Made by a program: the position numbers and the translations under genes. Shown here in pieces: positions 38,505 to 48,042 of a stretch of 64,000 nt of DNA; within the stretch, counting starts at the first letter, position 1, and every line of letters begins with the position of its first letter. Below the pieces are notes generated by a model, which made no database searches, was not told the DNA's origin, and saw nothing but the letters and a program-made list of their open reading frames with translations. Origin of the DNA: Blastomonas sp. (GTDB taxonomy: Bacteria; Pseudomonadota; Alphaproteobacteria; Sphingomonadales; Sphingomonadaceae). Where the stretch lies: the NCBI RefSeq assembly GCF_030373265.1, contig NZ_JAUCZC010000003.1, positions 152,986-216,985 of the forward strand, read 5' to 3'.

Positions 38505-39098
38505 TTACAGGCAGGCGCGGGTCAGATAGCTGCGCGTTTCTGCGCCGATCAGCGCGGCGTGGCCGTAACTGGGGTGGGTGATCTGGACCATCGCGACATT
38601 GCCGCCGTCGTGCCATGCCGCGATCGCCGCATCGTCGAGCGGGAAGTGCAGGAAGTGCACTGCACTCGCCTTGCCCGAGGCGCTGGTGCGCTCGACATCC
38701 TGTTCCGGCTGCGCCGCGACGCGCACGCTGCCGATGGTCAGGAAGATATGCTGCTCGACCCCGCCGATGGTCCGCAAAAAGGCATCGCGGCGTTCGGGGT
38801 TCTCGATCTCGAACATCAAGGTCGCGGTCAGCTCGCGGCCATTGGGGACCATCGGGTTATAGGCCGCCAGCTCGTCGGTCAGCTGCGCTTCCCCGCCCTT
38901 TTCGATGCGCAGCATTTCCTGGATCTGTAGCCACATGCTGTCCCAGCTTTCGAAGGTGATCATCGCATGCGGACCGATAGCCAGCCGGGAGAACCTCTTG
39001 GCGAGGATGCTTTCCTGCCGTTTGTCCCTCCGGATCAGCTCGTAATCGGCAAGGTCCATGATGTCGTCACGAGTGATGGAACGGCGATCCTTTGGCAT
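38505..39098 (-). CDS. DUF3501-family protein
   Basis: A 197-residue protein with the DUF3501 pattern (ITRDDIMDLADYELIRRDKR at the start; QIQEMLRIEKGGEAQLTDELAAYNPM in the middle). DUF3501 genes are typically found beside rubrerythrin and a GlpC-like Fe-S protein, as here, and are thought to act in oxidative-stress defence. The start 39098 has GGAAA upstream; a start four codons earlier (39110) is possible. Confidence 0.88.
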   Translation of the reverse strand: MPKDRRSITRDDIMDLADYELIRRDKRQESILAKRFSRLAIGPHAMITFESWDSMWLQIQEMLRIEKGGEAQLTDELAAYNPMVPNGRELTATLMFEIENPERRDAFLRTIGGVEQHIFLTIGSVRVAAQPEQDVERTSASGKASAVHFLHFPLDDAAIAAWHDGGNVAMVQITHPSYGHAALIGAETRSYLTRACL

Positions 39099-39115
39099 GA
39101 TTGTTTCCATGTGGG

Positions 39116-40459
39116 TTAAAATCCGTAGGCCTTGGCCATCAGCTCGACGGGGTGGCCGATCCGTTCTGGCACCCGGGCAGAGCCGCCCAGTTCCATCGCC
39201 TGCTTGAGATGCGCTCCAGCCAGCGGACATTCGCTGACCATGTAATCGGGCGCGGTCTTTTCCAGCGCGCGCACGGTGGGCCGCGCAAGCTTCACCGCGG
39301 TGTCGAAATTGTCCTTGTAGATGCCCCATTTGCCGCCATGGCCCGAGCAGCGCTCGGTCATCACCGGCCGCGCTTCGGGGATCAGCTTGAGCATCTCCAT
39401 CGCCTTCGGCCCCATGTTCTGCGCGCGCGAATGGCAGGCGAAATGCACGCCGATGCTGGCATCCATCGCCTCGACCGGGGTAAGCCCCGATTCCTTGGAG
39501 AGCTTGACGATGTATTCGCTGATGTCGTGCGTGGCTGCCGAAAGCTTGGCGATGTCGGCATTGTCGGGCTCGATCAGCGGCCATTCGAACTTCATCATCA
39601 GCGCGCAGCTCGCAGTGATCGCCACCACCGCATAGCCCTGGTCGATCAGCGGCGCGAAGTGCGCGGCGACGCGCGCGGCGGCGCTGGCAACCGCGGGGAT
39701 GTCTCCGTTCTCGAGCTTGGGCATGCCGCAGCATTCGGGATGCTCGATTCGCACCTCCACGCCGTTGTGCGCCAGCACCTTGACCGCGGCCTCGCCGGGT
39801 GTCTGGTCGTTGAACTGGTCATAGCAGCTGGCGTACAGCGCCACCCGGCGGCCAAAGCCGGGAGCATCCGGATTGGGCGCGCGCACCAGAGCGGGCGCAC
39901 GGTTGGTCAGCGGGACATCGGCAAAGTCGGGGAGATGCGCGCGCGTATCGATCCCCAGCATCGATTGCATGATACCGCGCGTGGTCGTGTTGCCGCCATC
40001 GGTCGCCCAGTTGGCGACGTCCGAAAAGACGCTGCCCAGCTTGCCGTTGCGGTCGGTTTCGGCGAGCAGGCGATCGGCTTTCGAGGTGAGCCCCTTGCGA
40101 TGCTCGACCGCGCGATAGCGCAGCATCAGGTGCGGAAAATCCAGGTCGAACTCGTGCGGCGGCACATAGGGACATTTCACCATGAAACACATGTCGCACA
40201 AGGTGCAGGCATCGACGACCTGCTTGACCTGCCCGGCGTCGAGATCCTCGACCTCCTCATTTGGGCTGTCGTCGATCATGTCGAATAATTTGGGGAAGCT
40301 GTCGCACAGGTTGAAGCATCGCCTGCAGCCATGGCAGATATCGAACACCCGGCGCATCTCGGCGTCAAGCGCGGCCTCATCATACCAGCTTTCGTCACGC
40401 CACGGCAGAACATGCCGCGTCGGCGCGTCCAGACTGCCTTCCTTATAGCCGGTTGCCAT
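39116..40459 (-). CDS. GlpC/HdrD-like Fe-S oxidoreductase
   Basis: A 447-residue Fe-S protein. Two ferredoxin motifs near the N-terminus (CHGCRRCFNLC and CTLCDMCFMVKCP) bind [4Fe-4S] clusters. Two CCG-type domains follow (ECCGMP and ERCSGHGGKWG, with ASCALMM), as in heterodisulfide reductase subunits and GlpC. It forms a conserved group with rubrerythrin and DUF3501 and may pass electrons to rubrerythrin. The start at 40459 has GAGG upstream; 40465 is an alternative. Confidence 0.9.
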   Translation of the reverse strand: MATGYKEGSLDAPTRHVLPWRDESWYDEAALDAEMRRVFDICHGCRRCFNLCDSFPKLFDMIDDSPNEEVEDLDAGQVKQVVDACTLCDMCFMVKCPYVPPHEFDLDFPHLMLRYRAVEHRKGLTSKADRLLAETDRNGKLGSVFSDVANWATDGGNTTTRGIMQSMLGIDTRAHLPDFADVPLTNRAPALVRAPNPDAPGFGRRVALYASCYDQFNDQTPGEAAVKVLAHNGVEVRIEHPECCGMPKLENGDIPAVASAAARVAAHFAPLIDQGYAVVAITASCALMMKFEWPLIEPDNADIAKLSAATHDISEYIVKLSKESGLTPVEAMDASIGVHFACHSRAQNMGPKAMEMLKLIPEARPVMTERCSGHGGKWGIYKDNFDTAVKLARPTVRALEKTAPDYMVSECPLAGAHLKQAMELGGSARVPERIGHPVELMAKAYGF

Positions 40460-40471
40460 GTGCATGCCTCA

Positions 40472-40615
40472 TAAAATCCTCCCCGGCACGGGGAGGGGGA
40501 CCGCAACGCGGTGGAGGGGAAACGTCTGGGTAAAATGCTTGTCGGGAAGCACTATCCCGTTTCCCCTCCGTCAGCCCTGCGGGCTGCCACTTCCCCGTTC
40601 CGGGTGAGGATTGGC
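40472..40615. repeat. GC-rich inverted-repeat element
   Basis: An imperfect inverted repeat. The left arm has CCTCCCCGGCACGGGGAGG and GACCGCAACGCGGTGGAGGGG; the right arm has CCCCTCCGTCAGCCCTGCG and CTTCCCCGTTCCGGG-TGAGGA. This paired layout is a common dispersed intergenic element in sphingomonads. It fills most of the gap between the rubrerythrin and Fe-S genes. Confidence 0.7.
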
Positions 40616-40686
40616 CAAATCAGAAAAATGGCCTGCCCACCGCGCCGGAACGCAGCGGACAGGCCGAGTTGTCGTTCAACTGAAAC

Positions 40687-41112
<426 letters not shown>

Positions 41113-41349
41113 GCTGCATCCTCTTCGTGATTGTCACCCTGAAGCCCCGAGACTACGGAGCGAATGGACCGCTTGCTATAAGATTTTTCCGCATAGCTTG
41201 ATCGATTCAATCGATCACAGTAATTGATATTAGTTCTCACTTACGATCAATCGTCGTCATTTTGGGTGATTTCAGCAGCAATCCCCGTGACGAACCGCAA
41301 ATCAGCCGCTAAACCCCCGCCACCGAATCCAAGCAGAAGGACGTTACCC

Positions 41350-41625
41350 ATGAATAATGCTGAACTTGCAGACAAGATTGCCACCGACCACAACGTCACC
41401 AAGGCCGACGCGCGCAAGCTGGTTGACGGCGTGTTCGCTGCCATCGCCGATGCAGCTGCTGCCGGCGAGGAAATCTCGATCAATGGCTTTGGCAAGTTCA
41501 AGGTGAAGTCGACCCCGGAGCGCGAAGGTCGCAACCCCGGCACCGGCGCCACCATCACCATCAAGGCATCCAAGAAGCTCGGCTTCACCCCCGCAAAGGC
41601 GGTGAAGGACAAGCTAAACGGCTGA
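41350..41625 (+). CDS. hup: HU-family DNA-binding protein
   Basis: A 91-residue HU/IHF-type nucleoid protein: DKIATDHNVTKADARKLVDGVFAAI dimerisation helices, then ISINGFGKFKVKSTPEREGRNPGTG, the DNA-contact arm, ending in AKAVKDKLNG. The start 41350 has AGAAGGA upstream. A strong terminator follows. Confidence 0.95.
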   Translation: MNNAELADKIATDHNVTKADARKLVDGVFAAIADAAAAGEEISINGFGKFKVKSTPEREGRNPGTGATITIKASKKLGFTPAKAVKDKLNG

Positions 41626-41651
41626 TCCGCCCGTTCACTCGGTATCTTACG

Positions 41652-41681
41652 CAAAACCCCGCCCTCACCGGCGGGGTTTTG
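41652..41681 (+). terminator. Rho-independent terminator after hup
   Basis: CAAAACCCCGCC and GGCGGGGTTTTG form a 12-base-pair stem around a six-base loop (CTCACC), with the T tract in the descending arm. It lies 26 bases after the hup stop. Confidence 0.93.
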
Positions 41682-41737
41682 TTGTTCTGGCACCAGCAAT
41701 AGGGTCGAACGCATAGCTATCCCCAGCCGCCTCGCCC

Positions 41738-43249
41738 GTGCGGTTGCAACTCGCCTGCCATGGCGATAGGGCCACCGATGTGGGCGCATCGATCGACATT
41801 GGCCGGGATGAGACAGGGCAGACTGTCTGCATCGACATGGAAGAGCTGCTGGCGACGCGGCTTCTGGTGCAGGGCAATTCGGGCTCGGGAAAATCGCATC
41901 TGCTGCGCCGACTGCTCGAGCAAAGCGCAGGGATGGTCCAGCAGGTGATCATCGATCCCGAGGGCGATTTCGTCACTCTGGCCGATGCCTACACCCATGT
42001 CGTGATCGATGCCGGCGACTATAACGAGCGCGAGATCGCCCGCATCGGCGCGCGGATCCGCGAGCACCGCGCCTCGGTGATCCTCAACCTCGAACAGCTC
42101 GAGCTCGAAGCGCAGATGACCTGCGCTGCCGCGTTCCTCAACGCGCTATTCGATGCGCCACGCGAGCATTGGTATCCTGCGCTGGTGGTGGTCGACGAAG
42201 CGCAGATGTTTGCACCCTCGGTTGCAGGCGACGTGCCCGATCCGGTCCGCCGTGCGAGCCTGAGCGCGATGACCAACCTGATGTGCCGGGGCCGCAAGCG
42301 TGGCCTTGCCGGCGCCATCGCCACCCAGCGGCTGGCCAAGCTCGCCAAGAACGTCGCGGCAGAAGCCAGCAACTTCCTGATGGGCCGGACCTTTCTCGAC
42401 ATCGACATGGCGCGCGCCGCCGATCTGCTGGGGATGGAACGTCGCCAGGCCGAGCGCATCCGCGATCTTCAGCGCGGCTGCTTTCTGGGGCTGGGCCCGG
42501 CGATCTCGCGTCGCCCCGTGGCGATCCGCATCGGTGCGACGCAGACCGTCTCGCGCACCGGAACGCACACGCTGCTGCCGATGCCCGATGCCGAACCCGA
42601 AGCGTTGCGCGACCGTCTGTTTGGCGATGACGGCAGCGCGCCACCACCCACATTGCCCAGGCCCCGCCCGGTTCCGATCGCCGCAGACGAGCTGATCAGT
42701 TCGATCGAGCCCGCGCCGATGGCCGCCCAGCCGGCGATCTTCGCCGCGCGCCAGGAGGCCGAGGACGCTGCCGACGCGATCGACAGCGAGGCGGTGATCG
42801 TGGCGGTGCTGCGCGACATGCTGGCCGAAGCCAGCGCGTCTGCTCAGCCCGACGCGCTGCTCTATCAGGATTTCTCGGTGCGCTGCCGGATGCAGCGGCT
42901 GGTACGTGCGCCGCTCGATCTCGATGGCTTCCGCCAGAGGCTGGCGCTGGCGCGCGGCGGCGTGTTCGACCCCGCCGATCCCGTCTGGGCGCCCGCGATC
43001 GATGCCGCCGCCCGGTTGCCTCAGGACATGTACGCGCCGTTCCTGCTGATCGCCCGCGCCGCGATGGAGGGCCAGGCCTGCCCCGACGATGCGGCGCTCG
43101 GCCAAGCCTATGGCACCAGCTCGCCGGGCCGGATCAGGCGGCTGATCGATTACATGGAAAAGCAGGGCGTGATCGTCGTGCGCGCCGATTTCGGCGGCCG
43201 GCGCTCGGTGGGAATTCCCGAACTGGGGTTGAGCACCGGGGTGGAGTAA
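41738..43249 (+). CDS. HerA-like (DUF87) ATPase
   Basis: A 503-residue FtsK/HerA-type ATPase. VQGNSGSGKSHLLRRLLE is Walker A (about residues 44-52), IIDPEGDFV follows and ALVVVDEAQMFAP is Walker B; GAIATQRLAKLAKN is a sensor/arginine region. A C-terminal segment resembles a winged helix (YGTSSPGRIRRLIDYMEKQGVI). Similar stand-alone proteins occur widely in sphingomonads, with no assigned role; a DNA translocase function in repair is possible. No NurA partner is next to it. Confidence 0.82.
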   Translation: MRLQLACHGDRATDVGASIDIGRDETGQTVCIDMEELLATRLLVQGNSGSGKSHLLRRLLEQSAGMVQQVIIDPEGDFVTLADAYTHVVIDAGDYNEREIARIGARIREHRASVILNLEQLELEAQMTCAAAFLNALFDAPREHWYPALVVVDEAQMFAPSVAGDVPDPVRRASLSAMTNLMCRGRKRGLAGAIATQRLAKLAKNVAAEASNFLMGRTFLDIDMARAADLLGMERRQAERIRDLQRGCFLGLGPAISRRPVAIRIGATQTVSRTGTHTLLPMPDAEPEALRDRLFGDDGSAPPPTLPRPRPVPIAADELISSIEPAPMAAQPAIFAARQEAEDAADAIDSEAVIVAVLRDMLAEASASAQPDALLYQDFSVRCRMQRLVRAPLDLDGFRQRLALARGGVFDPADPVWAPAIDAAARLPQDMYAPFLLIARAAMEGQACPDDAALGQAYGTSSPGRIRRLIDYMEKQGVIVVRADFGGRRSVGIPELGLSTGVE

Positions 43250-43296
43250 TTGCCGCCGGGTTGGCGAAGGACGAAAAACCCTCTGCCCCAATCATC

Positions 43297-43376
43297 GTCA
43301 CCCCCGCGAACGCGGGGGTCCCGCTTCTTCCGCTACGCCGCCGCAAAAGCGGGATTCCCGCGTTCGCGGGAATGAC
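43297..43376. repeat. sphingomonad intergenic palindromic repeat, copy 2
   Basis: A second copy of the element at 14011-14085: GTCACCCCCGCGAACGCGGG hairpin, spacer with AAAGCGGGATTCCC and a closing GCGTTCGCGGGAATGAC. It lies between the convergent HerA-like and dihydroorotase genes. Confidence 0.78.
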
Positions 43377-43387
43377 GAAAGTTCGGA

Positions 43388-44716
43388 TCAGAATTCCGTG
43401 GCCTCGAACCGCACCGGCTCGCCCACCGCGCTGTCGGCCAGCGTATCTTCCCACATCACCCGGTTGCCGCGGATGATCGTGCCAATCGGCTTGCCGGTCA
43501 GCTCCATGCCGGTGAACGGGCTCCAGCCGCAGCGCGATTCGAGCCAGTCCTCGGTCACCGTCCACTTTTTCTTGAGATCGACGATGGTGAAATCGGCGTC
43601 ATAGCCCGCCGCGATCCGTCCCTTGCCGACCAGCCCGAAGATGCGCTGCGCGCCCGCCGAGGTGAGGTCGATCAGCCGCTGCATCGACACTCGCCCGTGG
43701 TGCATGTGATCGAGCAGCAGCGGCAGCAGCGTCTGCACGCCGGGCATGCCGCTGGGGCTGTCGGGATAGGTCTTGGACTTTTCCTCGATGGTGTGCGGCG
43801 CATGATCCGATCCGATGACATCGGGCACGCCCTGCGCCAGCCAGCGCCAGAGGCCATCGCGGTGCGCGCCGCTGCGGATCGGCGGGTTCATCTGCGCATA
43901 GGTGCCAAGCCTGGGATACGCCTCTTCACCCGCCAGCGTAAGATGCTGCGGGGTCACCTCGCAGGTGGCGATATCCTTGTGCTGCGCGATCAGCTCGAGC
44001 TCTGCGGGCGTCGTGATGTGCAGGATGTGGATGCGGCGCTTGGCCTCGCGCGCCAGCTTCAGGATGCGCTTTGTCGCCAGCATCGCGCTCTCGTCGTCGC
44101 GCCACACCGGGTGCGAGGAAGGATCGCCGGTGACGCGCAGGTCGGCGCGCGCGTTCATGCGGAACTCGTCCTCGGCGTGGATCGCGACGCGGCGCTTGCC
44201 GCTGGCGAGCACCCGCGCGAGCGCGCCATCGTCCGCCACCAGAAGGTCGCCGGTCGATGCGCCCATGAAGATCTTGACGCCTGCTGTGCCGGGAATGCGT
44301 TCGAGCTCGGCGAGTTCGGGGGCGTTGGCGCAGGTCGCACCGACGTAGAAGGCATGGTCGCACCACATGCGATGATGCGCGCGCGCGAGCTTGTCGGCGA
44401 CGCGATCGGCGGTATCGGTGTTGGGCTTGGTGTTGGGCATCTCGAACACTGCGGTCACCCCGCCCATCACCGCGGCGCGGCTGCCCGATTCGAGGTCTTC
44501 CTTGTGCTCGAGCCCCGGCTCGCGGAAATGCACCTGGCTGTCGATCACCCCGGGCAACACATGCAGCCCGGTGCAGTCGATCACCTCGCCCGCATCGCCC
44601 GAAAGCGCGCCGATCGCGACGATCTTGCCGCCGGTCACGCCGACATCGGCCGCCACCGGACCACCCGGCAGGTATACGGTGCCATCCTTGATGATAAGGT
44701 CGAAGCTGCCCGTCAT
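43388..44716 (-). CDS. pyrC: dihydroorotase (class I)
   Basis: A 442-residue amidohydrolase that cyclises carbamoyl aspartate in pyrimidine synthesis. DSQVHFREPGLEHKED holds the metal-binding His-x-Arg motif and substrate arginine; FEMPNTKPNT, HAEDEFR, HILHITTPAE and GSDHAPHT supply the other metal and catalytic residues. Allantoinase is the main alternative, but VHFREPG and the overall pattern favour dihydroorotase. Confidence 0.9.
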   Translation of the reverse strand: MTGSFDLIIKDGTVYLPGGPVAADVGVTGGKIVAIGALSGDAGEVIDCTGLHVLPGVIDSQVHFREPGLEHKEDLESGSRAAVMGGVTAVFEMPNTKPNTDTADRVADKLARAHHRMWCDHAFYVGATCANAPELAELERIPGTAGVKIFMGASTGDLLVADDGALARVLASGKRRVAIHAEDEFRMNARADLRVTGDPSSHPVWRDDESAMLATKRILKLAREAKRRIHILHITTPAELELIAQHKDIATCEVTPQHLTLAGEEAYPRLGTYAQMNPPIRSGAHRDGLWRWLAQGVPDVIGSDHAPHTIEEKSKTYPDSPSGMPGVQTLLPLLLDHMHHGRVSMQRLIDLTSAGAQRIFGLVGKGRIAAGYDADFTIVDLKKKWTVTEDWLESRCGWSPFTGMELTGKPIGTIIRGNRVMWEDTLADSAVGEPVRFEATEF

Positions 44717-44763
44717 GTCCGTCTCCGCTTGATTAGTTGCGGTTGATACGCATGTAGTGGCCT

Positions 44764-45513
44764 ATGTCCACCCATAGCACACTGGCCCACCGGGCGCTCA
44801 TCCGCCTTTCGCCCGCAGATCCAGGCGAGGACGTGCGCGTGTTCCTGCAGGGGCTGGTGACGCAGGACACCCGCCTCGTTCTCCCCGGAAAGCCGCAATA
44901 TGGCGCGCTTTTGAGCGCCCAGGGCAAGATGCTGTTCGACTTTTTGCTGTGGGATGACGGCCCGGACGTGCTGATCGATTGCGCCGCCGATGTCGCGAAC
45001 GACCTTGCCAAGCGGCTCACGCTCTATCGCCTGCGTCGCAAGATTTCTATCGCCCGCGATGAAAGTCTCGGCGTCCACTGGTCGCCCGAGCCTGTCGACG
45101 GCGCCTCCCCCGACCCACGGCTGGCCGCCCTGGGCTGGCGCTGGCTGGCGCGTGTATCCGGCGAGGAGGGCGCGGACGCAAGCTGGCGGGCGCACCGCCT
45201 CGCGCTCGGTGTCCCCGAAGGCTTGGCCGAACTGGGCGACATCCTGTGGCTGGAGACCAACGCGGTCGAACTGAACGGAGTGAGCTTCGACAAGGGCTGC
45301 TATGTCGGGCAGGAGAACACCGCGCGGATGAACTGGCGGCAGAAAATCAACCGCCGCATCGTCGTGCTGCCGATTGCCCAGGCCGATGCCAAGCGCCAGA
45401 AGATCGCCCATGACGATCTGGGTCTGTCGGTCGAACACCGCCGGACCGAGGACCTGAACGCGGCGGATCTGCCCGAATGGCAGCGTGCGGCCTTGGGCGA
45501 AAGCAACATTTGA
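44764..45513 (+). CDS. ygfZ: YgfZ/GcvT-family folate-binding protein
   Basis: A 249-residue folate-binding protein that assists repair or maturation of some Fe-S enzymes. It has the diagnostic KGCYVGQE motif (about 178-185) with its reactive cysteine, and LQGLVTQDTRLVLPGKPQYGALLSAQGKM in the N-terminal domain. Divergent from pyrC with 47 bases between them. Confidence 0.92.
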   Translation: MSTHSTLAHRALIRLSPADPGEDVRVFLQGLVTQDTRLVLPGKPQYGALLSAQGKMLFDFLLWDDGPDVLIDCAADVANDLAKRLTLYRLRRKISIARDESLGVHWSPEPVDGASPDPRLAALGWRWLARVSGEEGADASWRAHRLALGVPEGLAELGDILWLETNAVELNGVSFDKGCYVGQENTARMNWRQKINRRIVVLPIAQADAKRQKIAHDDLGLSVEHRRTEDLNAADLPEWQRAALGESNI

Positions 45514-45572
45514 TAATCTGCAGATTTTATCGTATAACCGCCTTACCCCAGTAAGTCAGTCAGGCTGATCCC

Positions 45573-46220
45573 ATGTCTCGCCCGCTCAATGATCACGATG
45601 CCATCCGCACCCAGTTGATGGATGCGGCCGAAGACATGGTGCGCGCGCGCGGCGCGATCAACCTGTCGCTGAGCGAAGTCGCCGCGGCTTGCGGCATGTC
45701 GCAATCGAGCTTCTATCGCTATTTCGCGTCTAAGGAGGCGTTCTTCGAGGCGATCGCCGGGCGCTGGTTCGAGGAGCTCAACCAGATCATGGAAGAGGTC
45801 GTCGCCTCCGACCTGCCCCCGCGCGAGAAATTGTACGAATTCTTTGCCCGCCGGGTCGCGATCAAGCGCGCACGGTTCGAAGCCGACCCGGTGCTGTTCA
45901 AGGCCAACATGGATCTGGGCGAGGAACATTGGGAAGTGATCCGGGGCTATGTCGACCTTGCCGATCACTATATGGCGGTGATCCTGGGCGAGGCGATGGC
46001 CGAAGGCTATTTCCCCGGCTACGATCTGGATCATGTGGTGTCGCTCACCAACCTGATCGTTCAGCCGTTCTGCAATCCGTTCGTGATGATGGACATGATC
46101 CGCACCGCGACCCCGGAAAACCTGCGGATCGTCATCAACACGCTGTTCGATGGCCTTGTCGCCCGGCAGACGGCGGTTGCCGATGGTGCCAATGTGACGC
46201 CGTTGCGGGCGATTTCCTGA
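45573..46220 (+). CDS. TetR-family transcriptional regulator
   Basis: A 215-residue TetR-like regulator. The N-terminal HTH spans about residues 10-57 (LSEVAAACGMSQSSFYRYFASKEAFFEAI). The C-terminal ligand domain is not similar to a subfamily I can name. There is no obvious target next to it. It is the last chromosomal gene before the tRNA where the island begins. Confidence 0.88.
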   Translation: MSRPLNDHDAIRTQLMDAAEDMVRARGAINLSLSEVAAACGMSQSSFYRYFASKEAFFEAIAGRWFEELNQIMEEVVASDLPPREKLYEFFARRVAIKRARFEADPVLFKANMDLGEEHWEVIRGYVDLADHYMAVILGEAMAEGYFPGYDLDHVVSLTNLIVQPFCNPFVMMDMIRTATPENLRIVINTLFDGLVARQTAVADGANVTPLRAIS

Positions 46221-46325
46221 GCCCCCACCGCTGCTTCAAGCCGGTTTGCCCCTCTTGCCAAGCCGCACCGCTTCTGGCAATGGAGCGCTCCGCATGGCCC
46301 CGCCGCAACCGGCAGAGGCGCGAGC

Positions 46326-46400
46326 GGGCGCGTAGCTCAGTGGTAGAGCACACCCTTCACACGGGTGGGGTCGCAGGTTCAATCCCTGCCGCGCCCACCA
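46326..46400 (+). tRNA. tRNA-Val(CAC)
   Basis: A complete cloverleaf: acceptor GGGCGCG/CGCGCCC, D arm GCTC-AGTGGTAGA-GCAC, anticodon stem CACCC/GGGTG with loop TTCACAC giving anticodon CAC, T arm GCAGG-TTCAATC-CCTGC and an encoded CCA. The genes that follow are of accessory type, so its 3' end is a probable integration site. Confidence 0.97.
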
Positions 46401-46773
46401 TCTTTTCAATGACTTAGAAGAGATGACCCGTGTTTCCATGAAAAAAACATGAAAAACTTTTTGGCTGGATTTTGGCCTGGCCCGTTTTGAGCGCGCGTGA
46501 AACTCACTCGGACACATGCCGCCGCGCGCATCCATTCTGGCCGAGGCCTGCTGCTGAGTGATTCGCGTCAGCGACGTTTCTGACGCTGACCGCCAAACAC
46601 GATCTAGGTCTTGCGGATCGATTGAGACAGGTCGCCTCAACCCTGCCCGCCGCTGACATATGCTTATGAAAAATTTCGATTGGCTGTCTTGGCGGTTGTC
46701 GCAGCGACCGACCAAAAGTTTGTGTCGGCTTTGCAATAGAGGCAGGATAGCCGTTTCTCTGTAGGAGAAATCG
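46401..46773. other. 373-base gene-free interval after tRNA-Val
   Basis: No supported gene. An open frame on the minus strand across the tRNA gives RQGLNLRPHPCEG-type sequence, a well-known artefact of reading tRNA genes backwards. An integrase would be expected here if the tRNA is an attachment site, but none is present. The first bases after the CCA are A/T-rich (TCTTTTCAATGACTTAGAAG). Confidence 0.6.
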
Positions 46774-47625
46774 ATGGAGGACCGGAAACAAGCATTGCCG
46801 CTCCGAATAGTTGCAGCCCGCTTCCTCAGCACGGATGAACAGGCTGGCCTTGCTGAATTGGACCGCATTACAGCGCAGGCTTCGCGCGTTATCGAGAAGC
46901 GCTACTGGACGTTGAGGCTGGCGCTGGGCGCTACGGCTTTCGCGACGACGATAACGCTCCTTCCAGGAATCTTCCTGACGCTGAGCAATGCACCAGGGGC
47001 GACCCCCGTCGTCATCATCGGCCTGCTGTGCTTTACCCTGATGTTGCTCGCAATCGTCACTTGGCGAATGTTCCAATACGGGGGTCTAAAAGCAAAAGCG
47101 CCGCAGGCTGCCCTGTACGCAAACAGCGACGATCCAGCAGCGCGGAACCTCGAACGGCTGTTCAAACTGCTGCAACGCGAGACATCTCGACGCGCCTTTT
47201 TCCGATTGGCAAATGGCCGCAGGCGACATGTCGATCACCGTTACTTCTTCGGCAAGTTGCGCGCCGCCCATGTTGCCAGAGACAGCACGATTCGCAGCGC
47301 GTTCTTCAGCCCGATCGGCTCCTGGTTCGATCGGGAGCTGTTCCTGGAGGCAGACGTTGACGACCTCATCGCCGAGGGCAAGGCCGAACCCAGCCGCGCC
47401 GGGGCGCCCAAGAAGTATGATTACACCAACGCGGTCATATCGCTGATCGAACACCCGCAGGTCCGAACAATCGATATCTCCAGAATGCGCGGAAACCAGA
47501 AGCTGATTATCGGGCTACTCGAAGATTGGTATCGCGACAGGCGGCTTAATGTGCCGAGTGAAACCCAGCTGTCCGGATACGCCAAGCAAATCCTCGAGAC
47601 GATCGCGAAAAATCGCGCATCTTAA
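46774..47625 (+). CDS. hypothetical membrane protein of the island
   Basis: A 283-residue protein with two adjacent membrane helices (about 50-72 and 77-96) and soluble flanks. The C-terminal half is charged and helical (NAVISLIEHPQVRTIDISRM; LIIGLLEDWYRDRRLNVPSE), perhaps a nucleic-acid-binding or adaptor domain. TAGGAG lies upstream of the start. It is the first gene of the island. I do not recognise a family. Confidence 0.7.
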   Translation: MEDRKQALPLRIVAARFLSTDEQAGLAELDRITAQASRVIEKRYWTLRLALGATAFATTITLLPGIFLTLSNAPGATPVVIIGLLCFTLMLLAIVTWRMFQYGGLKAKAPQAALYANSDDPAARNLERLFKLLQRETSRRAFFRLANGRRRHVDHRYFFGKLRAAHVARDSTIRSAFFSPIGSWFDRELFLEADVDDLIAEGKAEPSRAGAPKKYDYTNAVISLIEHPQVRTIDISRMRGNQKLIIGLLEDWYRDRRLNVPSETQLSGYAKQILETIAKNRAS

Positions 47626-47803
47626 TGCTTGCCTGCATTACCGTGAATGCGCGCAATTACGCGGCTGACGAACCCCTTGAATTACCGCGTTATGGGCCAG
47701 AATGGCTGATTTCCTGAATTTCTGCGTACCGCTGGAACCGCCGCCGGTCATCGGCAAATCATCCCGTCGTCAGCCGCATCGCGGCACTCAGACGGAGGCT
47801 ACA

Positions 47804-47977
47804 ATGGATGAACTCGCATACTCGATTAACCGCACCGCAAAGGTGCTCGGCGTCGGCAGAACCACGATCTACAAGCTGATCAAATCCGGGCAGGTCGATA
47901 CGCTCAAGATCGGTTCACGCACCCTGATTACGACCGAGTCGATTACGCGCCTCACCCAGACCCGCCGTGAAGTTTGA
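47804..47977 (+). CDS. excisionase-family small HTH protein
   Basis: A 57-residue MerR-like/excisionase HTH protein (YSINRTAKVLGVGRTTIYKLIKSG then VDTLKIGSRTLITTESI), typical of HTH_17 proteins in integrative elements. It may control excision or transfer gene expression. The start has GGAGG at 47785-47789 upstream; a longer frame from 47702 lacks one. Its stop overlaps an in-frame ATG of the following frame but the next gene probably starts later. Confidence 0.83.
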   Translation: MDELAYSINRTAKVLGVGRTTIYKLIKSGQVDTLKIGSRTLITTESITRLTQTRREV

Positions 47978-48042
47978 ACTCGGACCGGCCCTCTCTTCGT
48001 TCGCCCTTTCTCACACTCATGTCTCAAGCCGGAGGACAACGC

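Noticed and set aside
46236..46868. A minus-strand frame of 210 codons across tRNA-Val
   Set aside because: The RQGLNLRPHPCEG stretch is the reverse reading of the tRNA, a known annotation artefact.
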